Positions 47,048 to 56,606 of a DNA stretch of 64,000 bases are shown here, in pieces. Every line of letters starts with the position of its first letter. Within the stretch, counting starts at the first letter, position 1. The translations under genes and the position numbers were made by a program. The DNA is from Ferrimonas sediminicola. Lineage in GTDB: Bacteria; Pseudomonadota; Gammaproteobacteria; Enterobacterales; Shewanellaceae. The stretch spans positions 1-64,000 of the forward strand of contig NZ_SWCI01000002.1 of the NCBI RefSeq assembly GCF_005116715.1, written 5' to 3'. The notes below the pieces were generated by a model that did no database searches, had not been told where the DNA came from, and saw only the letters and a program-made list of their open reading frames with translations.

Positions 47048-47899
47048 TCAACCGCAACTTGGGCTGTACTCGAACTCCACCATCAGCGGAGTGTGATCCG
47101 AACTGGTGAATTCACTCAGTACCTGGCTGCTGCCCGGCACCGGCGTCAGCTGGCAGCTGTAGAGGATGTGGTCCAGGGGCTGGCCGAGGAACTGCTTGAT
47201 CTCTTCCCGGTCCTGGTCACTGAACGCCACTTTGGACAGGCCCTGGCGCCTGGCCAGGGCGGACAGCAGAGTCTGCCGCTGAGAGGACCAGGTGTTGAAG
47301 TCGCCGGCAAAGATCACCGGCCCCTGGTGGTTGGCGATCTGCGCCTCCAGCCGGTCCAACTGCTGACGGTAATCGCTGTTGGTGACGAAGTTGATGCCGT
47401 GGATGTTCACCAGCATCAGGCTCTGCTTATCGCCCAGGGCCACCTGGGTCAGCAGGGTGGCCTTGGGAGTGTGGGTGATGGGCTCCGCCGGGGTGGTCAG
47501 TTTCAGCCGGGCACTGAGGATCGGCGTGGAGGTGAGGCTCATCACGCCGGACTGGCCGCCACCGGACTGTTGCAGGTTGGCACCGAAAGCGTAGTGGTAG
47601 GGCGCCATCTCCGGGGCGTCCTCCGGGTGGACATTGGCCTCCTGCAGGGTCAGCAGATCCGGGGTGTAGGCCTGCTGCATCTCGGCAAACTCCCGCTGCC
47701 AGCCGGGCTCGCCCAGCTGCTTGTGGACATTCCAGGAGATCAGCGAGAAGCGCTGGGGCAGCGGAGCCGGATCGTCCGTTGCCGCAGTCGCGGCGGGCAT
47801 AACCCAGGCCTGGGTGGTCGCCGGCGGTGCGGAGGGGCAGCCGCTCAGGCCCAGTGCAAGCAGGCCGGCACTGGTCAGTGATAAAGCGGTGCGAGTCAC
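47048..47899 (-). CDS. endonuclease/exonuclease/phosphatase family lipoprotein
   Basis: The 283-residue protein starts with a lipoprotein signal (SAGLLALGLSGC, lipobox LSGC). The EEP fold follows (FSLISWNVHKQLGE, DLLTLQEANV, VIFAGDFNTWSSQRQ, EFTSSDHTPLMVEFE). The E, D, N, D and H residues of the metal site are in place. The substrate could be nucleic acid, phospholipid or another phosphodiester. An outer-membrane or periplasmic location is inferred from the lipobox. Confidence 0.82.
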   Translation of the reverse strand: MTRTALSLTSAGLLALGLSGCPSAPPATTQAWVMPAATAATDDPAPLPQRFSLISWNVHKQLGEPGWQREFAEMQQAYTPDLLTLQEANVHPEDAPEMAPYHYAFGANLQQSGGGQSGVMSLTSTPILSARLKLTTPAEPITHTPKATLLTQVALGDKQSLMLVNIHGINFVTNSDYRQQLDRLEAQIANHQGPVIFAGDFNTWSSQRQTLLSALARRQGLSKVAFSDQDREEIKQFLGQPLDHILYSCQLTPVPGSSQVLSEFTSSDHTPLMVEFEYSPSCG

Positions 47900-47962
47900 C
47901 CTGAACCCCCTCCATACGCGAATGCGACAAAGGGGTAATGATCGCCTGAGGCGAGGATTTGG

Positions 47963-48814
47963 TCAATAGGGCAGCAGTGGATGGTCGCAATCGCACCTGT
48001 CCACCAGCTGTTGCCACTTGGGATCGCAGTGGTGCTCCTTGGGGAAGATGGCGTGGATCATCAGCTTGGGTTCGGAGACAAAACTGGTGGCGCCGACAGT
48101 GTGGAACACGTGCATCCACTGCTCCACGCCGCGGCCGGGGAAATCTGTGGTGGTGACGAATCCGGTAACGTTCATCTGCTTGGAGCCGCGCTGGCGCCAG
48201 TCCCTGGGCACCGAGCGCTCCTCCAGCACTCTCTGCAGCAGCTGGCTGGCCCAGGGGTCCTGGTACATCAGTACATCCTGCTGCAGGGTCATCAGCAGGG
48301 CACAGACCGTGTCCTCCCAGCCGATGAGGTAGGGCTTGAATCCCTGCTCGGTGAAGATCAGATCCACCATGTTGAAGCTCTCCTTCGCTGCCGTGACCGG
48401 GGCGAATCGGCGGACCAGGGTCAGCATGCCCCGGTTGATCATCCGCGCGCTGCCGTACTGGTCAATGATCATCGCCGGAAAGGGCTCGAAACCGCGCAGG
48501 GTGGCGATCAGCGATTGGTGTAGCCAGTGGTGTTCGTGGGAGTCGGGTTTGAGGGTGAAGCTGGTGGGGGCGTAACCGGCGGAGGCGAGCAGGTTGTTGG
48601 TTTCGCGGACATTGAGTTCGAGGAGCTCGGCGATCTTTTCCACCAGCTCCTGGCCGGGCAGGGATTTGCCCGTCTCCAGGAAGCTGATGTGCCTCAGGGA
48701 AGAGCCCACCTTGAGCGCCAGTCCCTCCTGGCTCAGGCCACGAGTCTTTCGCCAAAATTTCAGCAGTCTGCCAAAAGCGCCCTTGGGCATCGTCAGTCCC
48801 GCGTCGTGCATCAT
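47963..48814 (-). CDS. XRE family regulator with MmyB-like ligand domain
   Basis: ATG 48814 follows AAGGGATTG and gives 283 residues; a TTG one codon earlier is the alternative. The N-terminal helix-turn-helix spans about 15-75 (LLKFWRKTRGLSQEGLALKVG, SLRHISFLETGKSLPGQEL). The rest matches the MmyB-like ligand-binding domain. I recall fatty acid in a crystal structure from that family, which fits the divergent acyl reductase gene. It probably controls that gene and itself through the palindrome at 48865-48883. Confidence 0.82.
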   Translation of the reverse strand: MMHDAGLTMPKGAFGRLLKFWRKTRGLSQEGLALKVGSSLRHISFLETGKSLPGQELVEKIAELLELNVRETNNLLASAGYAPTSFTLKPDSHEHHWLHQSLIATLRGFEPFPAMIIDQYGSARMINRGMLTLVRRFAPVTAAKESFNMVDLIFTEQGFKPYLIGWEDTVCALLMTLQQDVLMYQDPWASQLLQRVLEERSVPRDWRQRGSKQMNVTGFVTTTDFPGRGVEQWMHVFHTVGATSFVSEPKLMIHAIFPKEHHCDPKWQQLVDRCDCDHPLLPY

Positions 48815-48864
48815 CAATCCCTTTTATTCATTGATGCAAAAACCATCACATTTACTAGGGCCAA

Positions 48865-48883
48865 TATTACCTCGGAGGTAATA
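48865..48883. promoter_or_regulatory. 19-bp perfect palindrome, probable operator
   Basis: TATTACCTC-G-GAGGTAATA is perfectly symmetric. It sits 50 bp from the regulator start and 64 bp from the acyl reductase start. A dimeric XRE-type protein is the likely ligand. Confidence 0.7.
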
Positions 48884-48947
48884 GATAGACTACTAACATA
48901 CCGCCATTATTAAGAAAGTCATTGTCTACGGATGGAGAAGGGCGGTT

Positions 48948-50936
48948 ATGAGTTACTTTGTTACTGGCGGTACAGGTTTTATCGGGAAATACATTCTGGC
49001 CAACCTGGCAAGGCGCGAGGGTGAGATCTTCATCCTGGTGCGGGAGGGCACGGAGGACAAGTTTAAAGAGAACTGCGAGCTGTTGAATCTTGACCCCAGC
49101 AGGTTCACGATCATCATGGGCGAACTGGCCGAGCCGATGCTCGGAGTCAGCGATGTCGACAAGGAGAAGATCCACGGTAAGGTCACCGAGTTCATTCACT
49201 GCGCGGCGATGTACGACATTACCGCATCGGCCCAGTTAAACCATGACATTAACGTGGGCGGCACTAGAGAAGCCCTGGCCCTGGCCAAGTTTGCCGGCGC
49301 CAAGTGTTTCAACCACCTCAGTTCCATCGCCGTTGCCGGCTTCTATCCCGGGGTGTTCAACGAGCAGATGTTCGAACAGGGCGTCGGCCTGGAAGCGAAC
49401 CCCTACCTCAAGACCAAGTACGACTCCGAGGCGCTGGTTCGCGAGCAGGAGGAGATGGCCTACCGCATCTTCCGCCCCGCCATGGTGATCGGTCACTCCA
49501 AGACCGGGGAGATCGACAAGATCGACGGCCCCTACTACCTGTTCAAGACTCTGCAGAAGCTGCGCAACATCCTGCCCAGCTGGATCCCCGCCATCGGCAT
49601 CAAGGGGGGCGAATTCAACATGGTGCCGGTGGACTACGTGGCCAATGCCATCGATCACATCGTCAGTCAGGAGCAGACCCAGGGTCAGTGCTTCCACCTG
49701 GTGGACACCCCCGGGGTGAAGATGATCGAGGCGCTGGATGTGTTCTCCCAGGCGGCCCACGGTTCCCGCCTCTCCGCCGGCATCAGCCCCGGCCTGTTGG
49801 ACTTCATTCCGGCGCCGATGCGCGGCGCCCTGCTGAGCCTGCCGACGGTGCGTCACCTGATAGATCAGACCCTGGCGGGATTGAAGGTGCCGAAAGAGGC
49901 GCTGAAATTACTGGATCTGAAGACCCAGTTTGATGACACCAACACCCGCCGCGCCCTGGCCGGAACCGACATCGCCGTGCCGCCATTGCGTGACTACGCC
50001 GGTGTGGTATGGGACTACTGGGAGCGCAACCTGGATCCCAGCCGCATGGGCAGCCGTACCCTGGAGCAGCATATCGATGGCAAGGTGGCGGTGGTCACCG
50101 GTGCCAGCTCCGGCATCGGCCGCGCCCTGGCCATTCGCCTGGCCAGCGCCGGGGCCAAGGTGATGCTGGTGGCCCGGGGCATGGAGGAGCTCAAGGCGGT
50201 GGAGCAGGAGATCCTGGCGGAGGGGGGCGAAGCCTACAGCTACCACTGCGACCTCAATGATCTGGAGCTGTGCGATCAGGTGATCGACCGCATCCATCAA
50301 GACCATGGCGCCATCGATCTGCTGGTGAACAACGCCGGCCGCTCCATCCGCCGTTCGCTGAAGCTCACCTATGATCGCTTCCACGATTTCGAGCGCACCA
50401 TGCAGCTCAACTACTTCTCGCCGGTGCGCCTGACTATGCGCGCCCTGCCCAAGATGGTGGAGGCGGGCGGTGCCCACGTCATTAACATCTCCACCATCGC
50501 GGTGCTCGGCGGCAGCGCCCCGCGTTTCTCCGCCTACGTGGCCTCCAAGGCGGCGCTGGACGCCTGGTCCAAGTCCGCCGGCGCCGAGTACCGGGAGCAC
50601 AACGTCGCCTTCACCAGTGTGCACATGCCGTTGGTGCGCACACCGATGATCGAGGCCTCGCCCATGTACAAGTTCGCCCCCACCCTGAGCCCCGATGAGG
50701 CGGTGGCGATGATCGAGGAGGCGATCCTGGAGCAGCATGTGGAGGTGAACACCGCCATCGGCAGTGCCATGCGCGCCGCCAACATCCTGGCGCCCAAGCT
50801 GTATGAGCTGCTGATGTCCACCACCTACAAGATGTTCCCGGACACCGCCGCGGCCCAGGGGCTGCCGGAGGAGGAGGTGAAACCCACTCCCGAGCAGGTG
50901 GCGCTGGCGGCGCTGATGTCGGGTAACTATCTGTAG
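48948..50936 (+). CDS. fatty acyl-CoA/ACP reductase, two-domain Marinobacter type
   Basis: The 662-residue fusion matches the Marinobacter acyl reductase (Maqu_2220, 661 residues). The N-terminal NAD(P)-binding epimerase-like domain has TGGTGFIG at residues 6-13 and YLKTKYDSE near 150. The linker includes VWDYWERNLDPSRMGSRTL. A C-terminal short-chain dehydrogenase domain has VTGASSGIG near 382 and YVASK near 530. These enzymes reduce fatty acyl-CoA through aldehyde to fatty alcohol for wax esters. No wax synthase is in the window, so the product's fate is unknown. Confidence 0.88.
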   Translation: MSYFVTGGTGFIGKYILANLARREGEIFILVREGTEDKFKENCELLNLDPSRFTIIMGELAEPMLGVSDVDKEKIHGKVTEFIHCAAMYDITASAQLNHDINVGGTREALALAKFAGAKCFNHLSSIAVAGFYPGVFNEQMFEQGVGLEANPYLKTKYDSEALVREQEEMAYRIFRPAMVIGHSKTGEIDKIDGPYYLFKTLQKLRNILPSWIPAIGIKGGEFNMVPVDYVANAIDHIVSQEQTQGQCFHLVDTPGVKMIEALDVFSQAAHGSRLSAGISPGLLDFIPAPMRGALLSLPTVRHLIDQTLAGLKVPKEALKLLDLKTQFDDTNTRRALAGTDIAVPPLRDYAGVVWDYWERNLDPSRMGSRTLEQHIDGKVAVVTGASSGIGRALAIRLASAGAKVMLVARGMEELKAVEQEILAEGGEAYSYHCDLNDLELCDQVIDRIHQDHGAIDLLVNNAGRSIRRSLKLTYDRFHDFERTMQLNYFSPVRLTMRALPKMVEAGGAHVINISTIAVLGGSAPRFSAYVASKAALDAWSKSAGAEYREHNVAFTSVHMPLVRTPMIEASPMYKFAPTLSPDEAVAMIEEAILEQHVEVNTAIGSAMRAANILAPKLYELLMSTTYKMFPDTAAAQGLPEEEVKPTPEQVALAALMSGNYL

Positions 50937-50965
50937 CCCAAAAGCCACACTGTTCCATTGAATTG

Positions 50966-51000
50966 ACACCCGGTCGTCCCTGGCGGTCGGGTGTCTTGCT
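50966..51000 (+). terminator. terminator-like hairpin after acyl reductase
   Basis: GACACCCG (50966-50973) and CGGGTGTC (50989-50996) pair perfectly across a 15-nt loop and are followed by a T-rich stretch. Confidence 0.6.
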
Positions 51001-51066
51001 GTTGGTGCTCCACATCCTGTGTTAGTCTCTGCGACATTCCAGTAAGACCCACACAGGGACAGTTTA

Positions 51067-52191
51067 ATGAAGATCTTCAGCAACTTTGAAAGTGGCGCCA
51101 TCAACGTGGTCAAGGCGGAGTCCATCGACGACATCCAGCTGACCATCCCCAACGACAACCAGTCCGAGTTCTACCAGTGGTTCCATTTCCGCCTGGAATC
51201 CCTGGTGGGTGAGCAGCACAGCATCAAGCTGCTGAACCTGGCCAAGTCCGCCTATCCGGAAGGGTGGGACAACTACCGGGTGGCCGCCTCCTACGACCGT
51301 GAGGAGTGGTTCCGCATCCCGGCCGAGTTCGACGGCGACACCCTGACCTTCAAGGTGACCCCTGAGCACAACTCCATCTACTTTGCCTACTTCGCTCCCT
51401 ACAGCTATGGCCGTCACCAGGATCTGATCCACCACGCCCAGTTGCACCCCGAGTGCACCCTGGAGACTCTGGGTCACACCCTGGACGGCAACGACATGAG
51501 CCTGCTGACCATCGGCACCCCGGAGCCCGGCAAGAAGATCGTCTGGGTCATCGGCCGTCAGCATCCTGGCGAAACCATGGCCGAGTGGTTTATCGAAGGC
51601 CTGCTCACCCGGCTGCTGGATGACGAAGACAGCGTCGGTCGCACCCTGTTGGGCAACAGCGTGTTCTACGTGGTGCCCAACATGAACCCGGACGGGGCCA
51701 TCCATGGCCACCTGCGCACCAACGCCATCGGCGTCAACCTCAACCGCGAGTGGGCCGAGCCCTCCATGGCGCGCAGCCCGGAGGTGTTCCTGGTGCGGCA
51801 GAAGATGCTCCAGACCGGTGTGGACCTGTTCCTGGACATCCACGGCGACGAAGCGATCCCCTACAACTTCGTCGCAGGCAGCGAGGGTACCCCCTCCTAC
51901 AGCGAGGAGCGCCAGGCCCTGGAAGACGCCTTCAAGTCGGCGCTGATGGCGATCACCCCCGAGTTCCAGGATGAGTACGGCTATGACAAGGACAAGCCCG
52001 GCGAAGCCAACCTGACCGTGGCCTCCAACTGGGTGGCGGAGCAGTTCGACTGCCTCTCCTACACCGTTGAGATGCCCTTCAAGGACCACGACTTCGCCCC
52101 GGACGAGGACTATGGCTGGTCGCCCCAGCGCAGCCACCAGTTCGGCCGCGATACCCTGGCGGCGGTGAGTGCGGTAATGGGTCTGGTGTAG
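51067..52191 (+). CDS. M14 metallocarboxypeptidase, cytosolic CCP-like
   Basis: The 374-residue protein has an N-terminal beta domain (1-120) typical of cytosolic carboxypeptidases. The M14 site is present: HPGE (H166, E169), NLNREW, H259 in [10 protein letters not shown], and E335 in [11 protein letters not shown]. It lacks a signal peptide. Family members trim C-terminal residues or side-chain glutamates; the bacterial substrate is unknown. AGGGACAG precedes the ATG. Confidence 0.85.
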   Translation: MKIFSNFESGAINVVKAESIDDIQLTIPNDNQSEFYQWFHFRLESLVGEQHSIKLLNLAKSAYPEGWDNYRVAASYDREEWFRIPAEFDGDTLTFKVTPEHNSIYFAYFAPYSYGRHQDLIHHAQLHPECTLETLGHTLDGNDMSLLTIGTPEPGKKIVWVIGRQHPGETMAEWFIEGLLTRLLDDEDSVGRTLLGNSVFYVVPNMNPDGAIHGHLRTNAIGVNLNREWAEPSMARSPEVFLVRQKMLQTGVDLFLDIHGDEAIPYNFVAGSEGTPSYSEERQALEDAFKSALMAITPEFQDEYGYDKDKPGEANLTVASNWVAEQFDCLSYTVEMPFKDHDFAPDEDYGWSPQRSHQFGRDTLAAVSAVMGLV

Positions 52192-52215
52192 TTCCCCTCG
52201 AGTCATGGCAACCGA

Positions 52216-52243
52216 TGAGGCCACCTCTTGGGGTGGCCTTTTC
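52216..52243 (+). terminator. terminator after M14 carboxypeptidase
   Basis: Stem AGGCCACC/GGTGGCCT (52218-52225, 52232-52239) is followed by T4. Confidence 0.82.
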
Positions 52244-52382
52244 TATTTCAGCGCCGGCTGGGGATGACACCCTGGCGAAAAATAATTCTGCAGCTGGCTC
52301 ACGAACAGCGGCTTTGACCGTTGTTAAGATCCCCCGACAATACAAATGTCTTACGCATCAAAGAAGTTTTGGGGAGATCGAG

Positions 52383-53468
52383 ATGGAGAACATCATTCTG
52401 TCGCCGGGTAAGTATGTTCAGGGGAGCGGCGCCATCCGCCGCATCGCCAGCCACGCCCGGGGACGCGCCCTGGTGGTGGCGGACGAGTTGGTGGTGGGGC
52501 TGATCCGCGAGGCGGTGCAGGCCAGCTTCGACGACCGCACCCTTAAGGTGGCGTTTGAGCCGTTCGGTGGAGAGTGCTGCAAGGGGGAGATTGAGCGGTT
52601 GCAGCAGCGGGTGGCACAAAGTGGCTGCGAGGTCATCATCGGCGCCGGTGGCGGCAAGGCGCTGGATACCGCCAAGGCGGTGGCCCACTTTACTCACCTG
52701 CCGGTGGTGATGGTACCCACCATCGCCTCCAGCGACGCCCCCTGCAGCGCCCTGTCGGTGATCTACACCGACAAAGGGGTGTTCGACGAGTATCTGCTGT
52801 TGCCGAAAAACCCCGACGTGGTGCTGGTGGACACCGACATCATCTCCCGGGCGCCGACCCGGCTGCTGGTGGCGGGCATGGGCGATGCCCTGGCCACCTA
52901 TTTCGAGGCCCGCGCCGCCGCCCAGGGGCAGGCCCTGAACCTGGCCGGAGGCGTGCCCACCAACACCGCCCTGGCCCTGGCCCAACTCTGCTATCAGACC
53001 CTCATCCGCCAGGGGCCCATGGCCCTGGCGGCGGCGGAAGCCAAGGTGACCACCCCGGCGTTGGAGAACATCGTCGAGGCCAACACCTATCTGAGTGGAG
53101 TGGGCTTTGAGAGCGGCGGCTTGGCGGCGGCCCACGCCATCCACAATGGCCTGACCCTGTTGGAGGAGTGCCATCACCTCTACCACGGTGAGAAGGTGGC
53201 GTTCGGTACCCTGGTGCAACTGGTGCTGGAGAACGCCCCTCGGGAGGAGATCGTCGAAGTGCTCAGCTTCTGCAATGCGGTGGGGCTGCCTGTCCACTTG
53301 TGGCAGCTGGGGATCAGAGAGCTGGACATGGCTAAGCTCAGGAGGGTGGCGGAGCAAGCCTGCGCCGTGGGGGAGACCATCCACAACATGCCGTTCCAAG
53401 TGACTCCGGACAAGGTGCTGGCGGCGATCCTGGCCGCCGACCGGCTGGGACGCCGTGGGGTCAGCTGA
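52383..53468 (+). CDS. gldA: glycerol dehydrogenase-like iron/zinc alcohol dehydrogenase
   Basis: I choose ATG 52383 because GGGGAG is upstream; the longer open frame is noise. The 361-residue product fits GldA. The Rossmann loop is [15 protein letters not shown]. Other GldA-type blocks are [19 protein letters not shown] and [15 protein letters not shown]. The metal site includes [10 protein letters not shown]. It oxidises glycerol or related polyols with NAD, and the physiological substrate is unproven. Confidence 0.85.
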   Translation: MENIILSPGKYVQGSGAIRRIASHARGRALVVADELVVGLIREAVQASFDDRTLKVAFEPFGGECCKGEIERLQQRVAQSGCEVIIGAGGGKALDTAKAVAHFTHLPVVMVPTIASSDAPCSALSVIYTDKGVFDEYLLLPKNPDVVLVDTDIISRAPTRLLVAGMGDALATYFEARAAAQGQALNLAGGVPTNTALALAQLCYQTLIRQGPMALAAAEAKVTTPALENIVEANTYLSGVGFESGGLAAAHAIHNGLTLLEECHHLYHGEKVAFGTLVQLVLENAPREEIVEVLSFCNAVGLPVHLWQLGIRELDMAKLRRVAEQACAVGETIHNMPFQVTPDKVLAAILAADRLGRRGVS

Positions 53469-54344
53469 TCACCAGTAGCCCGGGTTTTGAAACGGGGAGG
53501 GGGCAGCCTTGAGTGCCATCAGCCGCTCCACCCGCTCCGAGGTGGACGGGTGCGAACGCAGCCAGGCGAGGGGATCCCCCTGTCCGGCAGGCATCAGCAT
53601 CCCGCGCCACAGAGGCACCTGGTCCCGGGAGAGGTTGAGCAGCGCCGAGGCCAGGGGTTCGGGTGCGCCCAGCAGGCTGGCCGCCCGACGGTCCGCGTCG
53701 AATTCCCTCACCCTGGACAGCGCCAGCTGTAACAGGGCACACAGGTGAGGAGTCACCATCAGCAGCAGCAAGGCGGTGATGGAGACCGAGGCCAGGCCGA
53801 ACAGCATCAGTGGTAACATCAGCAGTGCGCCGAGCCAGGCCAGGCTGGCCAGCATCCGGCACAGCCCGGTGATCATCGCCGCCATCCTCAGCAGGAACGC
53901 ATCGCTGTGGGCCAGGTGCGCCACCTCATGGGCCAGCACCCCGGCGATCTCGGCGGCGCCGAGCCGACGAAGCAGGCCTTCGGACACCACGATCACCCCG
54001 TCACTTTGGCTGCCCATGGCAAAGGCGTTGGCGGTCAGCGACGGTGACCAGTAGAGCCGGGGCGCGGCCTTGAGCTCGGCCCGGCGCGCCAACTCCGCCA
54101 CCGCCTGTTGCAGGCCTGGGGCGCCCGTCATGGGGACAACCCGCATCATTCGCAGTTGCCACTGGGTGGGAAGGGTCGGCAGCAGCACCGAGACGATGAT
54201 CAGCATAAACAGCACCAGCCACTCGGTGCCCTCGCCCAGCAGCAGGTGACCGCTGAGCATCAGCAGCAGCGCCATGGCGCCGAGCAGCAGCAGGGTATGG
54301 GCGCCGTTCCTCAGGCGGGAACGCAAGTGCAGTCGTGGATCCAT
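53469..54344 (-). CDS. M48 family membrane metalloprotease (HtpX-like)
   Basis: The 291-residue protein has two N-terminal membrane segments, then the zinc site HEVAHLAHSD near residue 138, and two further membrane segments. REFDADRRAASLLG provides the third ligand region. This matches M48 proteases such as HtpX. It begins with AAAAGGAGG upstream of the ATG. HtpX itself tends to have a different N-terminus, so I leave the gene symbol empty. Confidence 0.82.
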   Translation of the reverse strand: MDPRLHLRSRLRNGAHTLLLLGAMALLLMLSGHLLLGEGTEWLVLFMLIIVSVLLPTLPTQWQLRMMRVVPMTGAPGLQQAVAELARRAELKAAPRLYWSPSLTANAFAMGSQSDGVIVVSEGLLRRLGAAEIAGVLAHEVAHLAHSDAFLLRMAAMITGLCRMLASLAWLGALLMLPLMLFGLASVSITALLLLMVTPHLCALLQLALSRVREFDADRRAASLLGAPEPLASALLNLSRDQVPLWRGMLMPAGQGDPLAWLRSHPSTSERVERLMALKAAPSPFQNPGYW

Positions 54345-54561
54345 CTGGCCTCCTTTTCCATCCCATAGTTAGGTTATGCGGGCAGCGGCCGAGAATATCA
54401 AGTGACCTGGCCGATGGCGCCAGAATGAACTCCTGGGTAAGTAAATGCAGAATGCCTATTGAAATCAGTGTTTTTAATATGGTTAAGTGAGCCACCTGTG
54501 CGTCTTCCCTGCGAGCCGGGGCGCCCTTGAACCCCAGGACAGAAGAGAGAATCGAGAGACA

Positions 54562-55647
54562 ATGTTTCGAGCGTTATGGTTGCTGATCTGCCTGGTGTTG
54601 ATTGCCAAGGTGGTGTTCAGTGACCTGAACCGGGGCGCAGAACCTGAACCTCCTGCAGATCCCAGGCTGGCCCAGATCATTGAGCTTGTCGAGCAGGAGA
54701 GGGCGGACGCTGCCTATGAGGCGATCGCCGGGTTGCTGCCTGAGATCACCACCGCAGAGGTGAAACAGTACCTCTACAAGTTGAGGGCGAAGATCGAAGT
54801 TGACCGCCGTCACTACCACTATGCCGCCGCCTCGCTGACCCTGGCTCAGCAGGCCGGCGATCACTCCATGGTTACCGCGGATCGCATCGACCAGCTCAAG
54901 GGGTGGATCGGCAAGATGCAGCAGGAACGGGCCCTGGACGATGGGTACCGCGATGCCAGGAACAATGGCATCGCCGGTGAACTCAAGGGGCAGGTGACCA
55001 TCCTCTACCTTTATCTCAACGACAACCGCTGGAGTAAGTGGTCGGGGAGGGAGCGCCAGCAAAATCGCCAGTACCTGCAGCAGGTGACCGGCTGGTATCA
55101 GCGCCGTGCCCAGGAGTATGGCCTGGCCAAGCCAAGCTTCGACACCCGCTTCTTCTTCCTGACCGCCCCCAAGGGAATCACCAAGGAGTGGTTGCGCTCC
55201 AAGCGCTTCTTCAGTGATGCCCAGCAGTTGATCGCCCGGCAATTGGGTTACGGTTCCATGAAGGAGTTTGTCGACACCAAGGCCCCTTCCGGCGAGGTGG
55301 CACTGGTGTTCCACTCCAACGGGGAGGCCCGCTCCTTCGCGCTCTCCTGTCGCAACAAGCAGACGGCGCCGCAGTGCCACTACGAGTACGCCATGCTCAC
55401 CGAGAAGGTGAGCCCCGGCGCACGTCACACCTTTATTCCCCAGGTGCAGGCCCACGAAATGTTGCACCTGTTTGGTGCTGCCGACCTGTATCGTATCCGC
55501 AATGCCCGCGACTATGCGGTGACCGACATCATGAACTATTACAGCGACACCCTGGGCCACGCTACCATCGACCCCATTACCGCCTGGTCCATTGGCTGGG
55601 CGCAGGTCCCGGACGCCCCCTTCGAGATTGAAAACAAGGAGAAATGA
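54562..55647 (+). CDS. membrane-anchored metzincin-like metalloprotease, unknown family
   Basis: I choose ATG 54562 (MFRALWLLICLVLIAKVVFSDL), giving 361 residues with one N-terminal anchor or signal segment. A helical middle part follows (about 30-160). The C-terminal part holds a metzincin-type site HEMLHLFGAAD (H298, H302, D308; pattern HExxHxxGxxD). A Met-turn-like DIMNYYSDTLGHATIDPITAW follows, as expected for metzincins. The family is not one I can name. The gene overlaps the next one by 4 bp, so it is likely a two-gene operon. Substrate unknown. Confidence 0.65.
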   Translation: MFRALWLLICLVLIAKVVFSDLNRGAEPEPPADPRLAQIIELVEQERADAAYEAIAGLLPEITTAEVKQYLYKLRAKIEVDRRHYHYAAASLTLAQQAGDHSMVTADRIDQLKGWIGKMQQERALDDGYRDARNNGIAGELKGQVTILYLYLNDNRWSKWSGRERQQNRQYLQQVTGWYQRRAQEYGLAKPSFDTRFFFLTAPKGITKEWLRSKRFFSDAQQLIARQLGYGSMKEFVDTKAPSGEVALVFHSNGEARSFALSCRNKQTAPQCHYEYAMLTEKVSPGARHTFIPQVQAHEMLHLFGAADLYRIRNARDYAVTDIMNYYSDTLGHATIDPITAWSIGWAQVPDAPFEIENKEK

Positions 55648-55877
55648 GTATGGAGATCACCTCCGTTGAGCAAAACGCCGTGTTTATGTTCCTCAACCTG
55701 AGCTACGCGGTGATCAGCCTGTTTGTCAGCGTCATCGCCCTGGTGATCATCGACAAGTTCGTCTTCCGCCGCATCGACTTCATCGAGGAGATCAAGAGGG
55801 GCAACCTGGCGGTGGCCATCTTCCAGTCCACCATCCTGCTGTTTGTCGGCTTCGTGGTCTCCTCGGCCATGAGTTGA
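55644..55877 (+). CDS. DUF350-like two-helix membrane protein
   Basis: The 77-residue protein has two membrane helices (AVFMFLNLSYAVISLFVSVIALVII and NLAVAIFQSTILLFVGFVV). Between them lies the short charged loop DKFVFRRIDFIEEIKRG, as in DUF350. Its ATG overlaps the upstream TGA (ATGA), giving translational coupling with the metzincin-like gene; an ATG at 55650 is the alternative start. Confidence 0.65.
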   Translation: MSMEITSVEQNAVFMFLNLSYAVISLFVSVIALVIIDKFVFRRIDFIEEIKRGNLAVAIFQSTILLFVGFVVSSAMS

Positions 55878-56606
55878 CCGGCCAAGCAGGGAGTTAAGGA
55901 CCACAGCACTAAAGCACTACGAATCGGGCACACAACTCGATGTGCCTAGGGTGAGCACTTCTGTGTGGGGGAGGGTAGTTCCCGCCACAGATGATACGTC
56001 GGGACCATGGAGAGGGCCCCTGAGGGCTGCGCACGCCACAGACCGGTCATTGGCGTCCCCCGGAAAACGGGTCAACTTCACAGGGAATAAAGCACACTTC
56101 GGCTTTCAGGCTCATCTGCCCTAGAAACTGCATCAGGGAGAAAAGGTGTTGTGCAGTTGATCCTAAAGATTGACCATGCATTCGGGCAGGGTGCTAGCCA
56201 GTCCAATCTGGGCTGTTTTCATTGTTGCAATACTCACTGCTTGAGAGCTTCGATGAAGGCCTGTTCAGGGTGACAGGGGTCAACCAGCGGTTTCCTTGTG
56301 AAAAGCAGAGTGCTGGGGGAGGCAGATTAGGTGACTTGAAGATCACCAAGGTCTCATCGATATCCTCGTGCAACTGGGACAGGTGAAGCAGTCCGTTTCC
56401 GGAGCAGCATTTTTGCAGCACCTTATCGCAGATGACGATCTGACTGGTTAACTCGCAGGCGCATCCACTGAGCTTGCACAGCAGCAATTAAATATCGATC
56501 ATGGCCATTCCCTTGAAATGAAACCACGATCATTATTAGATGTCGGTTACTTTCTTGTTGATTTAACAGGACCCATGTGAAAGGTGCCATCGCAAATAGA
56601 AACAAA
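55878..56606. other. 729-bp gap, start of a lower-GC region
   Basis: No convincing gene. A hairpin GGCACA/TGTGCC (55927-55946) could end the upstream operon. A weak 97-codon frame on minus (56194-56487, TTG start, seven cysteines) has no support beyond length. Base composition becomes more AT-rich to the right. Confidence 0.45.

Noticed and set aside
56194-56487. 97-codon cysteine-containing frame on minus
   Set aside because: It starts at TTG with no ribosome site and shows no pattern I recognise. I mention it only in the gap entry.
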